Origin: Methylophaga sp.
Lineage (GTDB): Bacteria > Pseudomonadota > Gammaproteobacteria > Nitrosococcales > Methylophagaceae
Direction: 5' to 3'
DNA length: 64,000 nucleotides
Assembly (NCBI GenBank): GCA_020831825.1
Contig: JAFIFW010000005.1
Coordinates: 248,001-312,000 of the forward strand
Shown one piece after another: positions 8,922 to 17,379 of the stretch. The notes beneath the pieces are model-generated. The model was not told the origin of the DNA and searched no databases. It saw only the letters and a program-made list of their open reading frames with translations. A program made the position numbers and the translations under genes. Numbering within the stretch: the stretch's first letter is position 1; each line of letters starts with the position of its first letter.

Positions 8922-9935
8922 TCAGGCTTTTTCCGAGTGATAGCGAACGACCCGTTCAACCTCGGCTCTTGAACCCAAAATCACCGGAACTCGCTGATGA
9001 ATATCCTTGGGCTGAATCTCCATAATGCGCTCCAACCCGGTTGAACTCAGCCCATCCGCTTGTTCAACAATAAAACTCATGGGGCTGGCTTCATACATCA
9101 ACCGCAACTTTCCACCTTGCTTGGCGATTTTACTGTCTGACGGGTAGAGAAAAATTCCGCCTCGGGTCAGGATGCGATACACCTCGGCCACCATCGACGC
9201 GTTCCAGCGCATATTGAAGTTTTTCTCACGCACCCCTTCGGTGCCACGCACACATTCATCAACGTAACGCTGTATAGGTGGCTGCCAAAAGCGTTGATTT
9301 GACATATTAATGGCAAATTCGGCGGTATCACGCGGAATTCGCATATTGGGGTGGGTCAGAATAAACTCGCCAACGTCCCTGTCCAGCGTAAAGCCATTGA
9401 CGCCATTGCCAATGGTCAGTATCAGCATGGTACTGGGACCATAAATGCAAAAACCGGCGCATACCTGTTCGGTACCCTTTTGCATAAAATCTTTCAGCGT
9501 GGGATTAACGTTACCTTCGGGACAACGCAGAATCGAAAAGATGGTGCCAACCGTCAGGTTGATATCGATATTCGATGACCCATCCAGCGGATCAAAGCAA
9601 ATCAGGTATTTGCCTTTGGGAAACTTGCCGGGGATCTGAATCAGATCCTCTATTTCCTCGGACGCCATCGCGGCCAGATGCCCGGTCCACTTCATGTGAT
9701 CCACCATCACATCATTGCTGATGATATCCAGTTTTTTTTGCGCTTCTCCTTGAATGTTTTCACTATCCGCATAACCGCCAAGGCCAATAATGCCGCTGCG
9801 CGAAACCAGATGAGAAATCTTCTTGCAAGCACTGACAATATCACTGAGCAAGCCTGATAAATCACCTGAGGCATCAGGATGTGCACGCTGTTGCTCAACA
9901 ATATACTGGATGACGGATTTTCCGATATCAGACAT
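8922..9935 (-). CDS. fbp: Fructose-1,6-bisphosphatase, class I
   Basis: A 337-residue cytoplasmic enzyme (E. coli Fbp is 332) that removes the C1 phosphate of fructose-1,6-bisphosphate. Metal- and substrate-binding motifs are all present: [39 protein letters not shown] and [18 protein letters not shown]. The start at MSDIGKSV is chosen because GGGAG lies just before it; a longer reading frame upstream lacks a site. In a ribulose-monophosphate methylotroph this enzyme supports gluconeogenesis and regeneration of the C1 acceptor. It lies directly downstream of the fhc operon on the same strand, with a 244-base gap that contains its own likely promoter. Confidence 0.95.
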   Translation of the reverse strand: MSDIGKSVIQYIVEQQRAHPDASGDLSGLLSDIVSACKKISHLVSRSGIIGLGGYADSENIQGEAQKKLDIISNDVMVDHMKWTGHLAAMASEEIEDLIQIPGKFPKGKYLICFDPLDGSSNIDINLTVGTIFSILRCPEGNVNPTLKDFMQKGTEQVCAGFCIYGPSTMLILTIGNGVNGFTLDRDVGEFILTHPNMRIPRDTAEFAINMSNQRFWQPPIQRYVDECVRGTEGVREKNFNMRWNASMVAEVYRILTRGGIFLYPSDSKIAKQGGKLRLMYEASPMSFIVEQADGLSSTGLERIMEIQPKDIHQRVPVILGSRAEVERVVRYHSEKA

Positions 9936-9963
9936 GTGCACTCCCTCTTTGGTTTTCCATGAA

Positions 9964-9992
9964 AGAGTAAACCAAAGCGACCCAATTGCCAA
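9964..9992 (-). promoter_or_regulatory. Possible sigma-70 promoter of fbp
   Basis: On the minus strand TTGGCA (9987-9992) is followed 17 bases later by TACTCT (9964-9969), placing transcription start about 20 bases before the ribosome site of fbp. The -35 matches five of six consensus bases, but the -10 is weak. Nothing else was recognised in the gap 9936-10179. Confidence 0.3.
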
Positions 9993-10179
9993 AGCCTGAC
10001 CGGGTAAAGTACCTGATCACACAGCTACAATCATTGCCGAAAGGAATTTCCACGAAATATCGCGCTCCAGCCCAGGATTTATCAGCTATAGCGCATTATT
10101 ATCTATTTGTGGCTTGGCAGCTTTGATTCGATCGGCCAATGCTCTGAATAACGATTCTTTGTGCTTGAGCCTGAGCGAG

Positions 10180-10995
10180 TTACAAACGCACCAAAATCTC
10201 GCCCATGCCAATACCACCAATATCACCAGCATAGCGTTGTACCCGTGAAAATGGTGATACTTTGGCAAAGCCACTATCAAGCTTGGCAAACTCGGCAAAC
10301 AGCAGCGGCAAAAATGCCAGTGTATGTGAACCACAATCATTGAAGTTGGCGCTGATGCCCTGGGCCGGCGCTTGATTAAGCAGTAAGGTGCCTCGCTTCA
10401 TTGCATAACCAAGATGGCGGCCGACACCACCCAATACGGCGATGGTGCCCGAAACCATTCGCGAGCCACAATAATCGCCAGCATCGCCTTCGATTAAAAT
10501 CATGCCTCGACGCATGTGATCTCCGGTTCGGGCACCGGTGTTACCGGTAATGATAATCGTGCCGCCGGTCATGCCGTTTTTGTATCCAGGGCGAGCCGCA
10601 CCCACAAAATCCCCGGCATTGCCGTTGATTTTGATTTGGCCGCCTTTCATTTCACAACCGGTATAAATGTCACTGTTTCCATTGAGCGTTATCTGGCCAC
10701 CGCTCATAAACTGACCCAGATAGGCTCCTGCAGCACCGTGGATGGTGATCTCGCCATCAGACATGCCATGACCAATAAAATCCAGCTTGTCTGAACTGTT
10801 TTCAAACACGATATGGCGGCAATCATCACCACTGATTTCAAACACCTCACCGGCAGTGACGGGCTGTCTGCCTGCCACCAAAGGCAGAGCGGCAATCTCG
10901 GCAACGGTTTTGCCTTCCAGTTTGTTCCCGCTAAGAGGTGAACAATCAACTCGCTGGGCGCGTTCAAAAATCAATTTGAATGTCAGAGCGCTCAT
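10180..10995 (-). CDS. fhcC: Formyltransferase/hydrolase complex subunit C (FwdC-like)
   Basis: A 271-residue beta-helix protein related to FwdC of archaeal formylmethanofuran dehydrogenase and to the C-terminal domain of glutamate synthase. The middle (residues 75-200) is a ladder of turns with regularly spaced glycines: GAAGAYLGQFMSGGQI, GCEMKGGQIKINGNAGDFVG, GARTGDHMRRGMILIEGDAG. Such ladders form the scaffold of the complex and contact the A, B and D subunits. Its ATG overlaps the fhcD stop by four bases (ATGA), so translation is coupled. It is the last gene of the fhc operon. The 244 bases after it hold no convincing gene. Confidence 0.93.
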   Translation of the reverse strand: MSALTFKLIFERAQRVDCSPLSGNKLEGKTVAEIAALPLVAGRQPVTAGEVFEISGDDCRHIVFENSSDKLDFIGHGMSDGEITIHGAAGAYLGQFMSGGQITLNGNSDIYTGCEMKGGQIKINGNAGDFVGAARPGYKNGMTGGTIIITGNTGARTGDHMRRGMILIEGDAGDYCGSRMVSGTIAVLGGVGRHLGYAMKRGTLLLNQAPAQGISANFNDCGSHTLAFLPLLFAEFAKLDSGFAKVSPFSRVQRYAGDIGGIGMGEILVRL

Positions 10996-11894
10996 GCCAT
11001 GATCTCCTGAAGATGGAAGTGGAACGGACCCAGCTTGCCGCCGTAGTTACCGGCACTGATTCTACGAATACCGTTTTCAGCACCCAGGGCACAGGCGGCT
11101 TCAATACCTACCCGCATCGCTTCATCAATGTCTTGCTTGCTCAGACCGTCGATAACGATTTCCATGACGGACTCTACTTCGGGTGACAATTCCGACCTGG
11201 TCTGGCCTTTGAGCGTTGGACAAAAAGCATCATTGGTCGACGCATTCAATGCTTTGTATTTGGAGCCGACTTTGGAACCACTGCGCACCACTCCGCCGGG
11301 AAACGGCATGATGACATTGGGCACTTTTTTCATCGCTTCGATAGCCGCTTCGCAAGCGGCTAGAGCCTGTGGCTGAGACTCGGCCAAGATCAGAAAATTA
11401 CCACCGCCCACTGCTGAAACCACACCGGTATTTTCTTCGGTCAAAAACTCGCCATCCATCACTGGAATTCGCCAATAGCGTTTGCCACCAATCATCTTGG
11501 AGATCTGGAAGCCATCGCCAAAGAAACGCAGATTTTTACCCAGAGGAATATCCTTACCGTCCTCACCTTGTATGCCAGAGAAAAGCGCTGAAGTAGGCGA
11601 AGTAAGTACACACTGCCCTGCCCGTGTCTCAACCTGCTTGGCTAAGCCCTTGGCGCCCATGGCAAATATCAGGCAAGCAACGCCCGGTCTGCCATCCGGC
11701 GTTTCTGAAGGATCCAGGGTACGTTCGATCGCCGCTTCACAACCACAAGCAATGACTGAGGTGGCAAAACCGGTAAATGCCTGTGCTGAATTCATGGCCC
11801 ATTGCAGATTTTGCGCGGTGATGATCACCCGGGTACCTTTCATTGGAAAGGCTTCTGCGAAAGTCGGGTCAATGCTGACACCGTTAATGATCAT
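10992..11894 (-). CDS. fhcD: Formylmethanofuran:tetrahydromethanopterin formyltransferase
   Basis: A 300-residue homologue of archaeal Ftr. It transfers the formyl group from formyl-H4MPT to the methanofuran-type cofactor, which in bacteria runs in the oxidative direction. Recognisable family segments include MIINGVSIDPTFAEAFPMKG at the N terminus, TGFATSVIACGCEAAIER, RFFGDGFQ and MPFPGGVVRSGSKVGSKYK. Length is that of the family. It is third in the operon and overlaps both neighbours by four bases (fhcA stop and fhcC start), so the complex subunits are made together. In Methylobacterium the protein is a structural part of the Fhc complex as well as a catalyst. Confidence 0.96.
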   Translation of the reverse strand: MIINGVSIDPTFAEAFPMKGTRVIITAQNLQWAMNSAQAFTGFATSVIACGCEAAIERTLDPSETPDGRPGVACLIFAMGAKGLAKQVETRAGQCVLTSPTSALFSGIQGEDGKDIPLGKNLRFFGDGFQISKMIGGKRYWRIPVMDGEFLTEENTGVVSAVGGGNFLILAESQPQALAACEAAIEAMKKVPNVIMPFPGGVVRSGSKVGSKYKALNASTNDAFCPTLKGQTRSELSPEVESVMEIVIDGLSKQDIDEAMRVGIEAACALGAENGIRRISAGNYGGKLGPFHFHLQEIMA

Positions 11895-13558
11895 AACTTG
11901 CCTCCCTGCCGCAACGGCTGAATGGTCAGACTGCCTCGGCCATCATCTGCGATTTCATCATTACTGATTTTAAAGTTACCCATTTTAATGGTGTGGTATT
12001 TGTCAAAGTACTCCTGCAAAGGCTTTTCGATGCTGGCGTCATATTCTGGTTTGACCACATGAGTCGTACCCCAGGTAACCTTGATGACTTCACCGTTTTT
12101 GACCACCAGCTGGCCGTCTTTGAAGACATAATCAGGTTTGCTGAACATGACTTCACGATCCGCGTTATCGGTGTAAACCGTGATGTCTGCTGCTGCGCCG
12201 ACTCCCAAATGCCCCCGATCAGCAAGGCCTACCAGTTTTGCAGCACCGGCACGGGTCATAATGGCGATTTCATAGAGCGAATATTCGCGATCCAGTGATG
12301 CCAGATGTGTGGCATTCTGCGCCTCTGGATGCAAGGTTGACAGAATATCGTTGCGAAACGATCTATCCATCAGCAATTTGATCAGATGCGGGTAACTGGT
12401 AAACGGCGCACCATTAGGGTGATCAGTGGTCAGGAAAATACGCCAGGGATCATCGACCATCAAAAACGTTTCCAGACCGATCATCCACTGCAAGGCGTTT
12501 ACAAAACTCTGATCCTTGTATTTAAACGGCACCACACCACAACCGGCATCACATTCAATGTCCATGCACACCCATTTATTGGGATGAGCATGTGGGCTAC
12601 CGGCAAACTGACGCATATTGTCACCGGAGGCTGTCACGGTCTGGCCGAAGAGAATCTGGCCTACATCCGCCGTGATGTTTTTATTTTTATTGATGGCTTC
12701 CGCGATCTGTGCAGCACCTGAGGAAAACTTGAAGTCGCCTTCTGTTCCGTAACTGTGGAACTGGATATGGGTCATGTGCATCGGCAGACCTTCTGCCCCC
12801 TGAATGGTATCCAGAGTAGTGTGCATATTGCCCGGCACACCCAGGTTACAGCCGTGAACATGCAAGGGATGAGGCACACCCAGTTCAGTTACTGCCGTTG
12901 ACAGGCGGTGCAAAATATCTCGAGGCGTCACTCCGTAGTAAATATTCTTTTCATCCAAATCCAGTTTGCGCTGATTGAATTTGAACGCATTAATACCGCC
13001 CGGATTGACCACTTTCAAACCGACCGCCTGAGTATGCGTCATGATCCACGCCACATAGTTGTTGATAGCATCCTGATCGGCATTGGCTGCCATCATGCGC
13101 AGCAGAAAATCATCGCTGCCCAGCATGGCATAACCGCCTTTGTCGATGATCGGTGTATCGTGCATTTCCATATGCGCCTGACGGGCATTGATAGGCAGCA
13201 CAGCGGGTTCAAACCCTGCGGTATACCCCATTTCAGCGTAACGATAACCGGTGGTCAGCGTGCTCGGTGCTGCATGACCACAACCGCTTCGCAGCAATTC
13301 GGTACGCTCCACCACTGCTTCAGCATGATCTTCAGGCAACATGGTCCGGGCAATATTGACCTTGCCGCCGCCGATATGGGTATGCATATCAATGGCGCCA
13401 GACATAATCACCTTGCCGCGGACATCAATTTCCTGATCAACTTTGCTATCGGATGGCGCATCGACAATTCGACCGTCACGTACGTATATGTCGCGAACCA
13501 CATCGTTCATACCATGTGCCGGATCAAATATCCGACCACCTGTCAGTTTCAAAAGCAT
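11891..13558 (-). CDS. fhcA: Formyltransferase/hydrolase complex subunit A (amidohydrolase)
   Basis: A 555-residue member of the amidohydrolase superfamily, homologous to FwdA/FmdA. It holds the dinuclear metal site that hydrolyses N-formylmethanofuran to formate. Visible metal-binding and active-site segments are DMHTHIGGGKVN (HxH, about residue 58), HPLHVHGCNLGVPGN (about 235), THIQFHSYG and the late TTDHPNGAPFTSYPHL with the catalytic Asp. The C-terminal part (ADITVYTDNADRE...VFKDGQLVVKNGE) is the beta-sandwich typical of amidohydrolases. It starts 12 bases after fhcB and overlaps fhcD by four. Full length and with all motifs kept, it should be active. Confidence 0.96.
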   Translation of the reverse strand: MLLKLTGGRIFDPAHGMNDVVRDIYVRDGRIVDAPSDSKVDQEIDVRGKVIMSGAIDMHTHIGGGKVNIARTMLPEDHAEAVVERTELLRSGCGHAAPSTLTTGYRYAEMGYTAGFEPAVLPINARQAHMEMHDTPIIDKGGYAMLGSDDFLLRMMAANADQDAINNYVAWIMTHTQAVGLKVVNPGGINAFKFNQRKLDLDEKNIYYGVTPRDILHRLSTAVTELGVPHPLHVHGCNLGVPGNMHTTLDTIQGAEGLPMHMTHIQFHSYGTEGDFKFSSGAAQIAEAINKNKNITADVGQILFGQTVTASGDNMRQFAGSPHAHPNKWVCMDIECDAGCGVVPFKYKDQSFVNALQWMIGLETFLMVDDPWRIFLTTDHPNGAPFTSYPHLIKLLMDRSFRNDILSTLHPEAQNATHLASLDREYSLYEIAIMTRAGAAKLVGLADRGHLGVGAAADITVYTDNADREVMFSKPDYVFKDGQLVVKNGEVIKVTWGTTHVVKPEYDASIEKPLQEYFDKYHTIKMGNFKISNDEIADDGRGSLTIQPLRQGGKL

Positions 13559-13570
13559 ATTGGTCTCCGT

Positions 13571-14845
13571 TTACAGCGCTTGTTCAACAGCTGTCAGCAC
13601 ATCAAACACACTGGGCAAGCCGCTGTCACGTAATTTTCGTAAAGGCACCGAGACCACGCTGTCTGTGCGGAAAGTTCGGCCCTCATGATCAATGCCGGGC
13701 ACCCCGACCGGGATATATACTTCGGGCTCTGTTTCAAACTGCATCCCGCTTCTGCCCAATACAACGGTGCTTGCATTTGATTGAGGCGGAGTGACAGCGA
13801 CATTGAAACTGGACACCCACAACAACACATCAGCTTCGTTGTTATTCAAAATCCGCTGTGTTTCATTGATAAACGGATCATAGTCGGGGAATCGACGATA
13901 GAAACTGGTTCGCATCGGATATCCGGTTTGCCAGGAGGCAACAGCATTCACCGTGGTGTCACCTTCCTTGCCCCCTAATGGCAAACCATTACTGCGAGTT
14001 GTGGCATTAAGCTCCTTGATCATTTCACAGACCGTCTGAATGGTTGCTTCAGCATGGTCATAATCAAGCTGACTGCCAGACCAGCTCAGAACAGAGTATT
14101 TGGCTGCAAGTAACTGCTCTGCCAGCTGCTGCAGCTCGGATATCTGAATACCACCGACTTCGGTTGCCTGTACTTGTTTGCCTTTGACCAAAGCTCTCAG
14201 TAATGACAAGACTTCCGGCAGGTCAGCATCAGCACAGCCCAGAACTTTTGCTTTGCGACCGCCCGGAGATGTTGATGCATCACCACTGGGCGCTTTGCCT
14301 ATAAACACTATCTGGCGTGATTCAATTTCCTGACCGAACATGCTCTCTTCATTCCAGACCATACGTTCAAAAAATCGTGGAAAGATGGCTTCGATATCAG
14401 AGCCTATCACCACCAGCAAATCAACGCGGTTTCGCACTTCGGTCAATGTAGTGGTCATGTAACCGGTGTCCTGCAACACCAGAATATTCCTAAAAGCGGC
14501 TTTTGAGTATTGACTGTCAACGATTGCGCCTGATCTATCTGCAAGCGCCAATGCGGCTCGAGCACCATTCAAATCCGTACCAAGACCACCGATCAGTGGT
14601 TGCTGGCTGTGCCGAAACAAGTTGGCGATATGTTCGACTGCCTGAGAAAGGCTTGACGGTTGACCCTGAATTCTTGGTTGAATATCGGTAATCGGGGTTT
14701 CAAAACCTGCCCGTGTGATCGCGTCCCCGTTTTCCAATACTTTAACCGTTGAACCTGTAACTTCAATGGTCAAATCATCAGAGGCGATACCACAAAAAGG
14801 ACTGGCAACCTCGTGCCAGATTTTCGCAGCGTTGTTTTGCGTCAT
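13571..14845 (-). CDS. fhcB: Formyltransferase/hydrolase complex subunit B
   Basis: A 424-residue relative of FwdB/FmdB, the molybdopterin/tungstopterin subunit of archaeal formylmethanofuran dehydrogenase. The sequence keeps the molybdopterin-fold outline (GGLGTDLNGARAALALAD, VDLLVVIGSDIEAIFPRF, VVLGRSGMQFETE). At the N terminus the archaeal iron-sulfur Cys pattern is reduced to SPFCGIASDD, with only one Cys left. This agrees with what is known for methylotrophic bacteria, where the complex is a non-redox hydrolase and FhcB is structural. It is the first gene of the operon, with GAGGA ahead of the ATG, and is divergent in sequence from archaeal forms. Confidence 0.92.
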   Translation of the reverse strand: MTQNNAAKIWHEVASPFCGIASDDLTIEVTGSTVKVLENGDAITRAGFETPITDIQPRIQGQPSSLSQAVEHIANLFRHSQQPLIGGLGTDLNGARAALALADRSGAIVDSQYSKAAFRNILVLQDTGYMTTTLTEVRNRVDLLVVIGSDIEAIFPRFFERMVWNEESMFGQEIESRQIVFIGKAPSGDASTSPGGRKAKVLGCADADLPEVLSLLRALVKGKQVQATEVGGIQISELQQLAEQLLAAKYSVLSWSGSQLDYDHAEATIQTVCEMIKELNATTRSNGLPLGGKEGDTTVNAVASWQTGYPMRTSFYRRFPDYDPFINETQRILNNNEADVLLWVSSFNVAVTPPQSNASTVVLGRSGMQFETEPEVYIPVGVPGIDHEGRTFRTDSVVSVPLRKLRDSGLPSVFDVLTAVEQAL

Positions 14846-14916
14846 AACCGGGGTTCCTCGATGGTGATTAATAAATAGCCGTGACTGTTATGTATAAAGA
14901 TAATCTTGCCGGCTGT

Positions 14917-15498
14917 TTAGCTGTGTCTTGCCCTCATTAGCAAAGATTCTATCTGATTATCCTGCAGCCGTTTTTGCATAGCATCCGCACTCGCTCGCCC
15001 AACAATAGGGCCAATCTGAACCCGATGCCAAGTATCCTGATTATCTATGGTAACGGTCTGAACTTTTGACTCAATACCCAAAAAGGCCAATCTCGCCCGA
15101 AAGGCATCGGCATCTTCCAGCTTGCGGAATGATCCCACCTGAATCATGTAACTGATTTGCGCTTCAGCAGGAATCGCCGCAGTTGCAGGTCCAGCAACAG
15201 GTTCCGCAGGCGCTTCAGCAGCTGATTCCGGGGGTGAGGTCACAATCGGTTGCTGACTTTGTCTGGGTTGTTGTACCACCACTTCGGTTTCCGGTAACAA
15301 AGTATAGAAATCAAATGTCGGCTGGATACCCCTGCTTTCAGCACGTGGCATCTGTGTCTGGGTAGTGTTGTTTTCCGGCACATTGTCATTTAGATGCATC
15401 AAAAACATCACAAACGCCCCGACCGCAAAACTCAGCAACATCGGGCCCCAGGGCAGACCACCTTTCTGTTGCTTTCGGGTATTTCTTCGTGCAGCCAT
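14917..15498 (-). CDS. SPOR-domain (FtsN-like) envelope protein
   Basis: A 193-residue bitopic inner-membrane protein: a basic cytoplasmic start (AARRNTRKQQKGG), one membrane helix (about residues 17-35), a Pro/Gln/Ala-rich linker (40-110) and a C-terminal SPOR domain (about 112-190, YMIQVGSFRKLEDADAFRARL ... WHRVQIGPI). SPOR domains bind denuded septal peptidoglycan. The gene follows argS by 15 bases, which is the usual place of ftsN-like genes in gammaproteobacteria (priA-argS-ftsN order), so a role in cell division is likely. The FtsN essential cytoplasmic and periplasmic helices are not clearly visible, hence no gene symbol is given. Confidence 0.87.
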   Translation of the reverse strand: MAARRNTRKQQKGGLPWGPMLLSFAVGAFVMFLMHLNDNVPENNTTQTQMPRAESRGIQPTFDFYTLLPETEVVVQQPRQSQQPIVTSPPESAAEAPAEPVAGPATAAIPAEAQISYMIQVGSFRKLEDADAFRARLAFLGIESKVQTVTIDNQDTWHRVQIGPIVGRASADAMQKRLQDNQIESLLMRARHS

Positions 15499-15513
15499 TA
15501 TTTTGTAAGCCTC

Positions 15514-17274
15514 TTACATCGATTCTGGTGCAGAGACGCCCAGAACCCCCAAGCCATTGGCAATCACCTGGCGCACGGCAGCGACCAGACACAAACGTGC
15601 CTGACTGAGCTCAGCATCATCCACAATAAAGTGATGCGCGTTGTAGTAAGTGTGGAAATCGCGAGCCAGATCCATCAAATAATGCGCAAGAAGATGCGGC
15701 GCATGATTCAGCGCTGCAAGCTCCAGAACTTCAGGATACCTGGACAACATGGTGAACAGATCCTGTTCCTGGGGTTGTGTCAGCAGTTGCAGGTTTTGCT
15801 GGCCTGATTCAGGCGTCCACTCACCACCTCGTTCCTGCAATTGTCGGAACACACTGCAGACACGAGCATGCGCATATTGAACATAGTAAACAGGATTATC
15901 GTTACTTTGAGACTTGGCGAGTTCCAAATCAAAATCCATATGCTGATCGGCGCTGCGCAGCACATAGAAAAATCTGGCGGCGTCCTTACCTACTTCATCA
16001 CGCAACTCGCGCAGTGTGACAAACTCGCCACTACGCGTTGACATGCCTACTTTTTCGCTGCCGCGATACAGCACGGCAAATTGCACCAACAAGACATTGA
16101 GCTGGCTGATATCCTGCTGCATGGCATCCATGGCAGCGCGTACCCGGGGAATGTAGCCATGATGATCGGCGCCCCAGATATCAATAATGCGATCAAAACC
16201 ACGCTGGTATTTGTTCAGGTGATAGGCAATATCAGAGGCAAAATAGGTCGGCTGGCCGTTGTCACGAATCACGACACGGTCTTTTTCGTCACCAAAATCT
16301 GTTGACTTGAACCACCAGGCACCGTCTTGCTGATACATGACATTGGCTTGTTTGAGCTGCTCGATAGCGGTTTCAACCACACCGGATTCGACCAGTGAGC
16401 GTTCTGAAAACCATTGATCGTAATCAGCACCAAACTCGGCCAAATCATCACGAATATCTGACAAGATGGCGTTCAAGCCAATATCAAATACCAGACGATA
16501 ATGCTTTTCACCCAGGATGGTTTTAGCTTTCTCGGTCAAGGCATCGATATGTGCTTCTTTATCACCGCCTTGTGGTTCATCCACAGGAATATCTGAAAAT
16601 ACTTTAGAGGCCGCATGCAGAAGTTTGTCGCCTTGCTGCTGCAACAACATTTCCGCAATATCCTGAACATATCCGCCACGATAACCATTGCTCGGGAAAG
16701 GAATTTGCTCACCACAAGCTTCCAAATATCTGAGCCAGACACTGGTTGCCAGAATATCCATCTGGCGACCGGCATCGTTGACATAGTATTCACGATGCAC
16801 ATCAAAACCGACGGCCTTAAGCAGACTGCTAACCACTGAGCCATAGGCAGCACCTCGACCATGCCCTACATGCAATGGACCTGTTGGGTTGGCTGAAACA
16901 AACTCTACTTGAACTTTTTTTCCGGCACCGACCTTGCTGAAGCCATATTGGTCCTGCTGTTGCAACACATCAATCACAACTTGTCGTGAGGCAGCATCGC
17001 TGAGAAAGAAGTTGATAAAACCCGGTCCTGCAATTTCAACCTTGCTGATGATTGCATTATCTTCCAATGCACCCACTACTAATTCGGCAATTTTTCGTGG
17101 GTTCATGCCAGCTGCTTTAGCCAGCACCATTGCGATATTGCAGGCGAAATCGCCGTGTTTTTTATCTTTGGTACGTTCCAGCTGCACTTCGGGCAACTCG
17201 GTAACGGTGAGTTTCTGCTGACCGACCAGCTTGCCAAGGGCCTGCTCTGTCAGTCGGATGAGTTGTTGTTTCAA
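15514..17274 (-). CDS. argS: Arginyl-tRNA synthetase
   Basis: A 586-residue class I synthetase that charges tRNA-Arg. It has the ArgS N-terminal domain ([24 protein letters not shown]), the HIGH-type motif [18 protein letters not shown] near residue 130, a degenerate KMSKS region ([16 protein letters not shown], normal for many ArgS) and a DALR anticodon domain at the C terminus. The reading frame can only begin at TTG (17272-17274 on the plus strand). The next in-frame ATG falls inside the conserved N domain and would remove essential residues, and an AAGG lies about ten bases upstream of the TTG. TTG may lower expression. It is followed by the SPOR gene in the same unit. Confidence 0.96.
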   Translation of the reverse strand: MKQQLIRLTEQALGKLVGQQKLTVTELPEVQLERTKDKKHGDFACNIAMVLAKAAGMNPRKIAELVVGALEDNAIISKVEIAGPGFINFFLSDAASRQVVIDVLQQQDQYGFSKVGAGKKVQVEFVSANPTGPLHVGHGRGAAYGSVVSSLLKAVGFDVHREYYVNDAGRQMDILATSVWLRYLEACGEQIPFPSNGYRGGYVQDIAEMLLQQQGDKLLHAASKVFSDIPVDEPQGGDKEAHIDALTEKAKTILGEKHYRLVFDIGLNAILSDIRDDLAEFGADYDQWFSERSLVESGVVETAIEQLKQANVMYQQDGAWWFKSTDFGDEKDRVVIRDNGQPTYFASDIAYHLNKYQRGFDRIIDIWGADHHGYIPRVRAAMDAMQQDISQLNVLLVQFAVLYRGSEKVGMSTRSGEFVTLRELRDEVGKDAARFFYVLRSADQHMDFDLELAKSQSNDNPVYYVQYAHARVCSVFRQLQERGGEWTPESGQQNLQLLTQPQEQDLFTMLSRYPEVLELAALNHAPHLLAHYLMDLARDFHTYYNAHHFIVDDAELSQARLCLVAAVRQVIANGLGVLGVSAPESM

Positions 17275-17379
17275 GGGTCGACAGCCTTAATCAAGACAAT
17301 TGATAAATGCCGCATTTTAACCGATCCGTGTTCGGGATGACATCAACCATTCATGACATCGGTATCAGCAATGCTATCT

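Noticed and set aside
10086..10340. Minus-strand open frame of 84 codons at the end of fhcC, ending KAAKPQIDNNAL
   Set aside because: Its first half overlaps fhcC in another frame with low-complexity Cys/Trp-rich sequence, and there is no ribosome site. The last 30 residues look protein-like, so a small relic cannot be excluded.
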